From: Maribacter halichondriae
GTDB taxonomy: Bacteria; Bacteroidota; Bacteroidia; Flavobacteriales; Flavobacteriaceae
Assembly: GCF_027474825.1 (NCBI RefSeq)
Contig: NZ_CP107030.1
Span: 2,672,529 to 2,736,528, forward strand
Reading direction: 5' to 3'
Length of the DNA stretch: 64,000 nt
Both the position numbers and the translations under genes were made by a program. This document shows, in pieces, positions 50,463 to 58,960 of this stretch; the first letter of the stretch is position 1; each line of letters begins with the position of its first letter. The notes under the pieces were generated by a model, which saw nothing but the letters and a program-made list of their open reading frames with translations, had not been told where the DNA came from and made no database searches.

Positions 50463-52963
50463 CTATAGCTTAACCCGTTTCCCCAACTTCACAAATTCAA
50501 ACCAAAGCACAGAAACCACCCCAGCAAAAAACGAAACACCCAATTGCCCAGGCGTTAAAGTTTCAAACTCAAAAAATGCCGTAAACGGAGGTACAAAAAG
50601 TAACAACGCGGCCAAGACAAAAGTGATACCGATAATCAATGGTACGAGCCTATTTTTATATTTTAAGGTCGTCCAGATCGAGTAGTAAAAAGAGCGGTTC
50701 ACCAAGGTCAAGAAAATATTCGCAAAGATGAGCACCATAAAGACCATAGTGCGCGTAACAGATTCATTAAAACCTTGCGCCACGGCGTATTGATAGACCG
50801 AAAGGGCCCCAAGGGTGATGACCAGGCCTTGAATGATACTCGTCGTCAATTCCTTGAAATTAAAAAGTTGGTCGTAAAAGGTCTGGGCTTTTGCATCATG
50901 GTATTCTTTTCCATAGGCTCGTTTTCATAGATGATGGAGCAGGTCGGCCCCATTATGAGTTCCAACAGGATTACATGCGAGGGCGAAAAAATAGTCGGAT
51001 ACATCCAGCCCAATGCCAAGGGGATGAAAACGGTCAAAATAATGGGAATATGAATGGAGATGATATACTGGATAGCCTTCTTAAGGTTGGTATGGATCTT
51101 TCTCCCCATGGCAATGGCATCTATCATCTTTGATAGGTCATCGTCGACCAAGATCAACGAAGCCGCCTCTTTGGCGATTTCCGTTCCCTTTTTGCCCATG
51201 GCTATCCCGAAATGCGAGGCTTTCAGAGCTGGGCCATCGTTTACGCCATCGCCAATCATGGCTACTACTTCGTCGTTTGCCTTAAGGGCATTTATAATGC
51301 GTAGCTTGGCGTCGGGGAACATGCGGGTAAAGACTTGGGTGGTCTTGACTTTTTCGCGTAGTTCACTTTCATCCAATTGCATCAGTTCGTTACCGGACAT
51401 ACATTTTTCATATCCGATGAATTCAACCTGTTTGGCGATGGCAGCAGCCGTAACGGAATTATCACCCGTGACCAATTTTACATTGATTCCTGCTTTGTCG
51501 AACTCTTGAAGTACCTCGCGAATATTTTCTTTCGGGGGGTCGTAAAAAGCAACAATCCCCAAAAATTGGAATTGGAAATCCTGCTGTTTTTTTGGGTAAT
51601 GGGTACCTTCAAATACGGCCTGTCCCACACCGAGCAACCGATATCCGTCCTTTCCCAAGGTTTCTATCGTTTCTCTTATTTGTGTTTTTTCAACGTTCGT
51701 CAAGTCGGAGATTTCCAAAAAAGCCTCTGGTGCGCCCTTGGCCGCGATGATGCGATGACCAGAACCATTTTGAAAAAGATGGGTCATCATCGGAGGTTTT
51801 CCGCCTAGGGGGTACTCATGTACCATATTGAAGTTGGGTCTTTCATCAAGCAAGGTCAAATTTTTATAGGCCTCGTGCAAAGCGGTTTCCATCGGGTCAA
51901 AGGGTATGGGTTCGCTTGCCCACATGGCCAGGGTGATCAATTCTTTTTCGGAATCGGTCAACTCCTTTTCGGCAGCACTTATTTTTCCTGTTTTCAGCAA
52001 AAAAAGTTTGACCAATGCCATTTTATTTTCGGTAATGGTTCCGGTTTTGTCCACACAGATTACCGTGGCACTTCCAAGGCTTTCTACGGTCTTCATCTGC
52101 TTTACCACGATTCCCAGTTTCATCAAACGCCATGCGCCCAAGGCCATAAAAGTGGTAAAGGCCACAGGAATTTCCTCGGGTAAAATGCTCATCGCAAGCG
52201 TTAGTGCCTTGAGCAGACTATCCAGTACATCATACGATTTTAAATAGTTGATGCCCCAGACCAACAAAAAGGTGATTCCACCCCAGATGGACATATTTTT
52301 TACAAAGTTGGCTATCTGTCGCTCCAAGGGTGTTTTTTCTTCCTGAATGGATTCGAGGCTTTTCCCGATTTTCCCCAACTCTGTCGCGTTGCCGATTTCG
52401 GTAACGGTAGCGATGGCCAATCCGCTGGCTATGGTGGTACCGGTAAAAATGCGATTGTCCGATTTGGAGGTATCCTTGAAAACGGAGAGCGATTCCCCCG
52501 TCAACAATGATTCATTGACCGAGAAATCATTGGAATGTACAATAGTGCCATCGGCAGGGATGATGTTACCCTCCTCGACCATCATGCTATCGCCGATGAC
52601 CAGTTCATCGCTATGGATTTCCACGACTTCTCCGTTTCGGATGACCCTGCTATTGGGCTGGGTAAGGTTCTTTAATTTTTCCAAAGCCTTGCGACTCCTG
52701 GCATCTTGATAGAACGAAATGGAAGCTACCAAAACAATGGCTACGGCCAAAAAGATACCATCCCCGAGATTACCGCTGATAAAATAAATGCTCGACGCTA
52801 CGGTCAACAATAGAACCATAGGCTCTTTGACAATACTTTTTAGGGCATCTAAAAAATTGTTTTCCTTCTTATAATCAAGGGTATTCTTCCCATGGGTTTT
52901 TCGGGAACGCAATACCTCCTCATCGGATAGTCCTTTAATTCCAAAATCGGCAGGATTTATCAT
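50463..52963 (-). pseudogene. P-type cation ATPase (3' frameshift)
   Basis: P2-type ATPase layout: actuator LLTGES, membrane motif SILPEEIPVAFT (PEEI instead of the Ca-type PEGL, so the ion is uncertain), phosphorylation site CVDKTGTITENKM, nucleotide part KGAPEAFL, hinge MIGDGVNDGPALKASHFGIAMG. The frame breaks at 50876-50879 where T4 should be T5 (plus-strand A): MQKPRPF then continues YDQLFNFKELTTSIIQGLVITLGALSVYQYA to the last membrane helices and a stop at 50463. Repaired length is about 833 aa. A long leader of about 250 nt with two strong hairpins lies between its operator-linked promoter (53221) and its start codon. Confidence 0.85.
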
Positions 52964-53042
52964 GTAGTGGATAGATTTCTATGGTTATAACGACTGCTCA
53001 TACGGTTCTTTAGCCTTAATGGGAAATTCGAAAATGGATGCC

Positions 53043-53107
53043 GTCTCCAGAACGGTCGGGATTGTTTCCCCAGCCCTAAAGGGCGCAATCCCGAACGGTC
53101 TGGAGAC
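53043..53107. repeat. Long imperfect hairpin in the ATPase leader
   Basis: 22-nt arms GTCTCCAGAACGG... at 53043-53064 and the inverted copy at 53086-53107 pair at 20 of 22 positions around a 21-nt loop containing CCCTAAAGGG. It lies inside the predicted 5' leader of the P-type ATPase and may be a REP-like element or an RNA regulator. Confidence 0.55.
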
Positions 53108-53117
53108 TTGAATCTTA

Positions 53118-53157
53118 GAAAAAGTCCTCCCTTTAGGGTCGGGGCAAAGACTTTTTC
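53118..53157. repeat. Second hairpin in the ATPase leader
   Basis: GAAAAAGTC (53118-53126) pairs perfectly with GACTTTTTC (53149-53157); the loop contains CCCTTTAGGG, the same kind of motif as the first hairpin's loop. Together the two hairpins fill most of 53043-53157. Confidence 0.5.
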
Positions 53158-53220
53158 GACTTTAATTGACATTAATTTCTGAACTGGTAACAAAGCGGAC
53201 AAACAATTTATAAAGGTATC

Positions 53221-53294
53221 CAAAAATAATAGGAAAGAAATTGTACGGGACTGACGCAAATCATTTTCTCGCAAGGTAGTTGGCTGTACTTTCG
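53221..53294. promoter_or_regulatory. Shared divergent operator: P-type ATPase (-) and Hsp20 (+)
   Basis: The core TGACGCAAATCA (53252-53263) has TATTTTTG exactly 23 bp away on the minus strand (53221-53228) and TACTTTCG exactly 23 bp away on the plus strand (53287-53294). The ATPase start lies about 250 nt beyond its predicted transcription start; Hsp20 has a short leader. Confidence 0.82.
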
Positions 53295-53331
53295 GACTAT
53301 AAAAAATGTTTAACCTTTAAATATAAATGTT

Positions 53332-53796
53332 ATGTCACTCGTAAAATTTAGAAGAAGACCTTTTGGAAATCTGGTTGCTCAAGATTTCTTCGACATGGAC
53401 GATTTCTTTGATAATCGTGCTTGGGTAAGAGATATGTTGCCTAGCCGTTTTTGGAACGGTAAAACGGCAGAACCGGCTCTTAACGTTAAAGAAAACGATA
53501 ATAATTTCGAAATCGAGCTGGCCGCTCCCGGGTTTGCCAAGAAAGATTTTGAAGTAACTATCGAAGATGGCTGTCTTAATATTACCGCCGAAAAAGAACA
53601 TTCGGAAGAAGAAAAAGATGACAACTATACTCGCAGGGAATTTAGTTACAACTCGTTCGAACGTTCATTACAACTGCCTGAAAGTGTAAAGCAAGAAGAA
53701 ATCAAGGCCAAGTATAACGATGGTATTCTCAGCTTTAAATTGGACAAAAAAGAAGAGGCAAAAAAAATGCCTCCAAAAAAGATAGCGATTTCGTAA
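53332..53796 (+). CDS. Hsp20/alpha-crystallin small heat-shock protein
   Basis: 154 aa. The alpha-crystallin domain (about 45-145) includes NVKENDNNFEIELAAPGFAKKDFEVTIEDGCLNITAEKE and the C-terminal beta strands with YNDGILSFKL. The A-x-x-x-n-G-v-L motif is YNDGILSF, and the tail ends with KKIAIS (I-x-I type oligomerisation motif). It is an ATP-independent holdase in the cytosol. It precedes a second P-type ATPase by 133 bp and is divergent from the first ATPase. HspX is a hallmark of the DosR dormancy regulon. Confidence 0.94.
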   Translation: MSLVKFRRRPFGNLVAQDFFDMDDFFDNRAWVRDMLPSRFWNGKTAEPALNVKENDNNFEIELAAPGFAKKDFEVTIEDGCLNITAEKEHSEEEKDDNYTRREFSYNSFERSLQLPESVKQEEIKAKYNDGILSFKLDKKEEAKKMPPKKIAIS

Positions 53797-53929
53797 GCCG
53801 CTTTCAACTCGATTGGTTTCTTAAAATGCCTTCTTGCCAAACCTAAAATGCGTCCATGCTAAAAAGGTTGGTTAGAGGGCATTTCTGTATATAAATTCAT
53901 TGCCCTGATTATAAAAAACCCTCTCCCAT

Positions 53930-56584
53930 ATGGTTCAAAATCCGTATTCTGTTCAAGTATCCGATATTCTGGAGCAACTCAACACTTCACTCTTCACTGG
54001 GCTGACCGAAACCCTTGCAAAGGAACATCGCCAAACTTTTGGGGAGAACCAAGTGCCCGAACATGAACCGAAAAATAGAATCCATGTACTTCAAGATCAG
54101 TTGGCAGATCCGATCATTTACATTTTAATCGCAGCGGCCCTATTGGCCTTTCTCTTTCGCGATTGGCTTGAGGGGACTGCCATAGTTATTGTTATCCTAA
54201 TTTCCGTTGCCATTGGTTTTTTTATGGAATTGCAGGCCATACGTTCCTTGGAAGCCTTACGTAAAATGGGACAGGCAATGACCTCGGTAATACGGTCAGG
54301 TAAAACTATGCGCATAAAAGCTTCTGAATTGGTGCCCGGTGATATTATGTTGTTGGAAGATGGAGATGTCATCTCCGCCGATGCACGATTGGCCGAAGTT
54401 GATAATCTTACGGTAAAGGAATCCGCTTTGACCGGGGAAAGTGTTTCAGTAACAAAACAAATCGGAACGCTACCGACCGATACCCCAATTACCCATCGGA
54501 AAAATATGGTTTTCAAAGGCACAACGGTAATGACCGGATTTGGAAAGGCGATAGTAACCGCCACCGGAAAAAATACCGAGTTAGGCCATATACAGCAAAT
54601 GGGTATTGATGCCCAAAAGGAAGCAACCCCATTGGAAAAGAAATTGAACCAATTGAGCAAATGGCTCATTTGGCTCACGCTGCTTCTCGCTGTTCTGATT
54701 GTTATCTCCGGCTACCTACGGGGTAAAGATTTGGTCATAATGATCGAGACCGGGGTTGCTCTGGCAGTTGCGGCTATACCGGAAGGCCTTCCCATTGTAG
54801 CCACCATTGCCTTGGCACGGGGCATGCTTCGACTTTCGAAAATGCAGGTTATCATTAAAAAAATGGAAGCCGTCGAAACCCTTGGCGCAACCGATATCAT
54901 TTGTACCGATAAAACGGGAACGTTGACCGAAGATAAAATGGAAGTACATACTATGGTTTTTGAGGGTGGCCTCGTTACCGATATCCCTCATAAAAACAAA
55001 GATGAATTTGAGAATTCGAAAAAAAATGGGACGTTTAATACAATGCTTTTGGCATGTATTCTTTGCAGTAACGTAAAATCAACTTCCGTAAGGATGCATG
55101 GTGATTCGATGGAAGTTGCCTTGATGCATTTTGCCAAACTTGTTGGATACAATCCTGAATCAATCCGAACAGAATATCCGGAAATATTAGAATTGCCCTT
55201 TGATGCCAGTCGAAAACTAATGGCGACCGCACATCAATCTGCAGAAGGTTTTCATGTGTTTGTCAAAGGAGCTTTTGAGACTGTGTTCGTTCACTGTGAT
55301 ACAATCATAAAAGACGATAAAACTGTGCCTTTCAATAATGCCGAAAAATGGCATCGTCAAGTACATAAATTAGCCTCCCAAGGATTGCGGACGTTAGCAT
55401 TCGCCCATAAAATAACAAAAAGAGAACCTACATTGGATACCCTTTTGAGCGACCTGACCTTTATAGGAATTATCGGATGCATCGACCCGGCAAGAAACGA
55501 TGTAAAGGCGACCATCGATATCTATAAAAAAGCCGGAATCAAGGTGGTTATGATAACGGGAGACCATCCGGGGACTTCGCAAAAAATAGCCGAGGAAATC
55601 GGTTTGTTGCTACCAGAAGCGGTCAAGGGCATGGTTTTACAAGGTAAAAACCTCAAAAACATCCAAGAGGTCGATGAAAATCTGACCGAAAAATTACTCA
55701 ATGCAACAGTGTATGCCAGAACGACACCCGAACAAAAACTGGATTTGATTCGTTTTTACCAAAAAAACAATCATGTGGTGGGTATGATCGGTGATGGCAT
55801 CAATGATGTGCCCGCCCTTAGAAAGGCGGATATAGGTATCGCCATGGGCATTCGAGGAACTGGTGCCGCAAGGGAAGCCGCCGATGTAATCTTAAAGAAT
55901 GATAAGTTTACGGCCATAGAACTGGCCATACATCAGGGCAGGGTGGTCTTTCAAAACATACGTCAATTCGTGGTGTATTTGTTATCCTGTAACCTAGCGG
56001 AAATTCTCTCGGTAGGAATTGCAGCATTACTGAATTTGCCATCCCCTTTATTGCCGTTGCAGATACTGTTCTTGAATTTGGTTACCGACACCTTCCCTGC
56101 CCTGGCCTTGGGATTGGGGAAAGGCCCTAAGGATATCATGGTACAACCACCCAGAAATGCGAAAGAACCGATTATGACCCGAACGGACTGGAAAAGCACG
56201 ATACTATATGGCATTTGCATCACCACCGCGGTACTTGGTGTCGTTGTCTACGCCGATGTTATTTTAAAACTAGATTCGGTCGCCATAAATAATATGGCAT
56301 TCTACACGTTGGTCTTCGCACAGTTACTGAATGTCTTTAATATGCCGAAACAAACGGAATCATTTCTAAAAAACGAAGTGACCACAAATATATGGGTGTG
56401 GTGCGCACTCATCCTGTCATTGGCCATTGCTGTTGGCGCTTATTTAATTACTCCCGTCGCCAAGGCACTCGCTTTAAAAACGCTTTCTTTTGAGCAATGG
56501 GGATTGACCGCTTTGTTTGCTCTAGGGGCTTTACTTTTGGCGCAATTGTTGAAACGGTTGTATACGTTGTTCATAAAGGATTGA
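53930..56584 (+). CDS. Calcium-type (PMCA/SERCA-like) P-type ATPase
   Basis: 884 aa, complete. Cation-ATPase N domain, LTGESVSVTKQIG actuator, AAIPEGLPIVATIALARG in M4 (PEGLP, typical for Ca2+ pumps), phosphorylation site CTDKTGTLTEDKM, GDGINDVPALRKADIGIAMG hinge, then LFLNLVTDTFPALALGLGKG in M6 with N..TD for ion binding. It is likely an inner-membrane Ca2+ (or similar divalent) exporter. It is 133 bp downstream of Hsp20 with no operator of its own, so it probably shares that promoter. A related P-type pump, CtpF, belongs to the mycobacterial DosR regulon. Confidence 0.9.
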   Translation: MVQNPYSVQVSDILEQLNTSLFTGLTETLAKEHRQTFGENQVPEHEPKNRIHVLQDQLADPIIYILIAAALLAFLFRDWLEGTAIVIVILISVAIGFFMELQAIRSLEALRKMGQAMTSVIRSGKTMRIKASELVPGDIMLLEDGDVISADARLAEVDNLTVKESALTGESVSVTKQIGTLPTDTPITHRKNMVFKGTTVMTGFGKAIVTATGKNTELGHIQQMGIDAQKEATPLEKKLNQLSKWLIWLTLLLAVLIVISGYLRGKDLVIMIETGVALAVAAIPEGLPIVATIALARGMLRLSKMQVIIKKMEAVETLGATDIICTDKTGTLTEDKMEVHTMVFEGGLVTDIPHKNKDEFENSKKNGTFNTMLLACILCSNVKSTSVRMHGDSMEVALMHFAKLVGYNPESIRTEYPEILELPFDASRKLMATAHQSAEGFHVFVKGAFETVFVHCDTIIKDDKTVPFNNAEKWHRQVHKLASQGLRTLAFAHKITKREPTLDTLLSDLTFIGIIGCIDPARNDVKATIDIYKKAGIKVVMITGDHPGTSQKIAEEIGLLLPEAVKGMVLQGKNLKNIQEVDENLTEKLLNATVYARTTPEQKLDLIRFYQKNNHVVGMIGDGINDVPALRKADIGIAMGIRGTGAAREAADVILKNDKFTAIELAIHQGRVVFQNIRQFVVYLLSCNLAEILSVGIAALLNLPSPLLPLQILFLNLVTDTFPALALGLGKGPKDIMVQPPRNAKEPIMTRTDWKSTILYGICITTAVLGVVVYADVILKLDSVAINNMAFYTLVFAQLLNVFNMPKQTESFLKNEVTTNIWVWCALILSLAIAVGAYLITPVAKALALKTLSFEQWGLTALFALGALLLAQLLKRLYTLFIKD

Positions 56585-56623
56585 TTTGTCAATCCAAGCC
56601 TTTCGGCTGTCACCTAAGAAAGG

Positions 56624-57426
56624 CTAAAGCGAGTAATCTGACCCTTGCTCGGTTATTGATATATCGGTTTGGAGACCGCCATAGGATGCCAATGCTTTCT
56701 TTGCTGCGGTATAGCCCAAGTCAAAAATGGAATCAATGCTATTCAATGAAAACATACCAAAATTGCCCATGTTCTGGGGGCGTATCAATATATCGCAATC
56801 CTTGAATTTGGCAAGGGTATCGTTGGCCATCATGATATGGTAGACCCTTTCCATGACGTTATGGGCGTGCTTGAGGTCTTCGATTTTATTTTTTCAAAAG
56901 GGTTCACGTATACCCCTACTATTCGATCACAATACATCTGGATAAGGTCTACGGGAAAATTGTTCAACGCGCCACCGTCAACATAATAGCCGTTCTTGAT
57001 CTTTACCGGGGCGAAGATTCCTGGAACGGCTGCCGAGGCAAGAACCGGTCGTATCAGTTCGCCCCGATGGAAAACTTTTAATGTGCCATCGAGAAGATTT
57101 GTGGCGGTTATGTAAAGTGGCTTTTGTAGTGTCTCAAAGGAATCCTTCGGTAAATAGGATTTAAATTGGTCATAGAATTTATCGGTATCCACAAGGCCCG
57201 GTTTGTTTCTTGCATATTTGTTCAAGCTGAAAATTTGAGTCGTTTTGAAGAAATCCAACATCTCTTCCCAAGAACAACCCCCGGCATACAATGCCCCGAC
57301 AACCGCACCTGCGCTGGTTCCCGCAATATGTGAGGGATAAATACCATGTTCTTCCAAGGCCTTGATGGCCCCGATATGGGCAATGCCCCTTGCACCGCCT
57401 CCTGAAAGTACAAGACCTATATTCAT
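56624..57426 (-). pseudogene. Patatin-like phospholipase (frameshifted)
   Basis: The catalytic dyad motifs are in the intact first part: oxyanion hole GGGARGIAHIGAI, nucleophile GTSAGAVVG (GxSxG), catalytic Asp in YVDGGALNNFP. The frame breaks at about 56881, where one G is missing: NPFEKIKSEDLKHAHNVMERVYHIMM would read through to the stop at 56624, giving 267 aa. Small bacterial patatins hydrolyse membrane lipids or acyl esters. The promoter shares an operator with the divergent MscS gene. The single indel is probably an error. Confidence 0.85.
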
Positions 57427-57456
57427 TTCTATTTTTTAAATCTCATTAGCATATTT

Positions 57457-57529
57457 CAAAGGTATCGATATTAGAAAACTAATGTATGACCGTTGTCATT
57501 TTCAGCAAGGGGAAGCAATAGTACTTTTG
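57457..57529. promoter_or_regulatory. Shared divergent operator: patatin (-) and MscS (+)
   Basis: The core TGACCGTTGTCA (57487-57498) has TACTTTTG exactly 23 bp away on the plus strand (57522-57529) and TACCTTTG 22 bp away on the minus strand (57457-57464), the only place where I see 22 instead of 23. Confidence 0.8.
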
Positions 57530-57546
57530 ATTTGAAAATAGCCCCA

Positions 57547-58605
57547 ATGGATACCGATATTACAGAACTGTTTGGCAAAGAATCTTGGCTGACCCATGTA
57601 ACGGTGTTGTTGGTCTGTATATTGGTGGGCCTTGCATTACAGTGGGTTATCTTTTCAACCTTAAGATTATATAATCGTAAAAAACCAACAGTTCTAAAAG
57701 AGCAATTCCTAAAATATCTAAAAAGGCCTGCCAAGTTCTTTATTCCACTGCTACTTATTTATTTGACCTTATTTTTCTATTCAGAACTGAATGCCTTGGG
57801 GCATAAGGTCGTTGAAGTCCTGCTCATTATCAATTTTGCCTGGATATTGATAGCGGTATTGCAGGTATTGGAAGTGGTGGTAAAACAAAAATTTCAGATT
57901 GATGGCGGTCATAAGGCAAGAGAAAGAAAAGTACTGACCCAACTGCGATTTATAAAAAGTGTGGCGATAGTGGTAATCATTACGTTGGCGGTTGCCTCTA
58001 TTTTATGGAATATACCGGCCGCTCGCGAACTTGGCCAAACCATTCTTACATCTGCAGGGATTATAGGAATCATCGTGGGGGTTGCTGCACAAAAGTCACT
58101 TGCCAATCTGATCACAGGCTTTCAACTGGCCTTTACCCAAACGTTAAAAATCGATGACGAAGTGATGATCGAGGGCGAATTCGGCACCGTTGAAGATATG
58201 ACCCTTACTTACGTGGTGGTCAAAACTTGGGACTGGCGCCGACTGGTCTTACCGTTAAACTATTTCAACGATAAGCCCTTTGTGAATTGGAGCTTCAATT
58301 CAAAGGATATTATCAATAGCGTTTTTTTTTATGTGGATTACAGTTTTCCAGTGGAAGAACTGCGGAAAAAATTCATGGCGGTCTTAAGCGAAAACAAATT
58401 GTGGGATAAAAGAGTGGCCGAACTTTTGGTTACAGAAATAGATGATAGAACCATGCAGCTCAGGGCCAGTTTCAGCACTAAAAATGCCACCGCTGGCTGG
58501 AAACTACGTTGCGGTATTAGAGAAGAACTAGTAGGTTTTATTCAAGAATCATACCCCGACGCCCTTCCAAAACTAAGAAGAATGGACACAGAAGAGCTTC
58601 AGTGA
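57547..58605 (+). CDS. Small-conductance mechanosensitive channel (MscS family)
   Basis: 352 aa. Three to four N-terminal helices, then the pore helix TSAGIIGIIVGVAAQKSLANLITGFQLAF with the Ala/Gly-rich TM3, followed by the beta domain KIDDEVMIEGEFGTVEDMTLTYVVVKTWDWRRLVLPLNYFNDKPFVNWS. These channels open on osmotic downshock. The ATG at 57547 is chosen over upstream TTG codons because it lies 55 bp from the operator centre; the longer frame would begin inside the operator. Confidence 0.88.
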   Translation: MDTDITELFGKESWLTHVTVLLVCILVGLALQWVIFSTLRLYNRKKPTVLKEQFLKYLKRPAKFFIPLLLIYLTLFFYSELNALGHKVVEVLLIINFAWILIAVLQVLEVVVKQKFQIDGGHKARERKVLTQLRFIKSVAIVVIITLAVASILWNIPAARELGQTILTSAGIIGIIVGVAAQKSLANLITGFQLAFTQTLKIDDEVMIEGEFGTVEDMTLTYVVVKTWDWRRLVLPLNYFNDKPFVNWSFNSKDIINSVFFYVDYSFPVEELRKKFMAVLSENKLWDKRVAELLVTEIDDRTMQLRASFSTKNATAGWKLRCGIREELVGFIQESYPDALPKLRRMDTEELQ

Positions 58606-58960
58606 AACATATATTTATGCGGGTTTGTTCCTCTCGAAAAAGATGCCCTTTTGCCCCATTCTCTGAAAGTATCAAACCTGTTTTCGTGTTGCCTATTTTT
58701 TAAATCTAAAATTTGATTTTGGGACAAAAGAATGAAATTATCTGTATCCTATTTTCCTGGATGATGGTCTTCGCATGACCGATATCATTTTTCCCCAAAG
58801 GCCGCTGCGATATATTTACAGTAGCACATAAGAAATTACTGTGGCCGACCTCACCAATATGATTTACGGATAAAGTAGTAATTCACCTTTACATTTTTCC
58901 TGACAAGGGGATGGTCCTTTTTGATAGAAGAATTGACGCGAATTAAATTCTAATTAGGTT
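58606..58960 (+). promoter_or_regulatory. Upstream region of the LOV kinase operon with operator and -7 box
   Basis: The operator core TGACCGATATCA (58776-58787) is followed after 23 bp by TATATTTA (58811-58818). The kinase ATG at 58961 is about 140 nt further downstream, a long leader with no reading frame that I trust. No second -7 box is at the right distance on the minus strand. The remainder shows nothing else I can name. Confidence 0.7.

Noticed and set aside
52960..53274. A 104-codon minus-strand frame in front of the P-type ATPase
   Set aside because: It spans the operator, the -7 box and the leader hairpins, has low-complexity composition and no family pattern; better explained as leader DNA.
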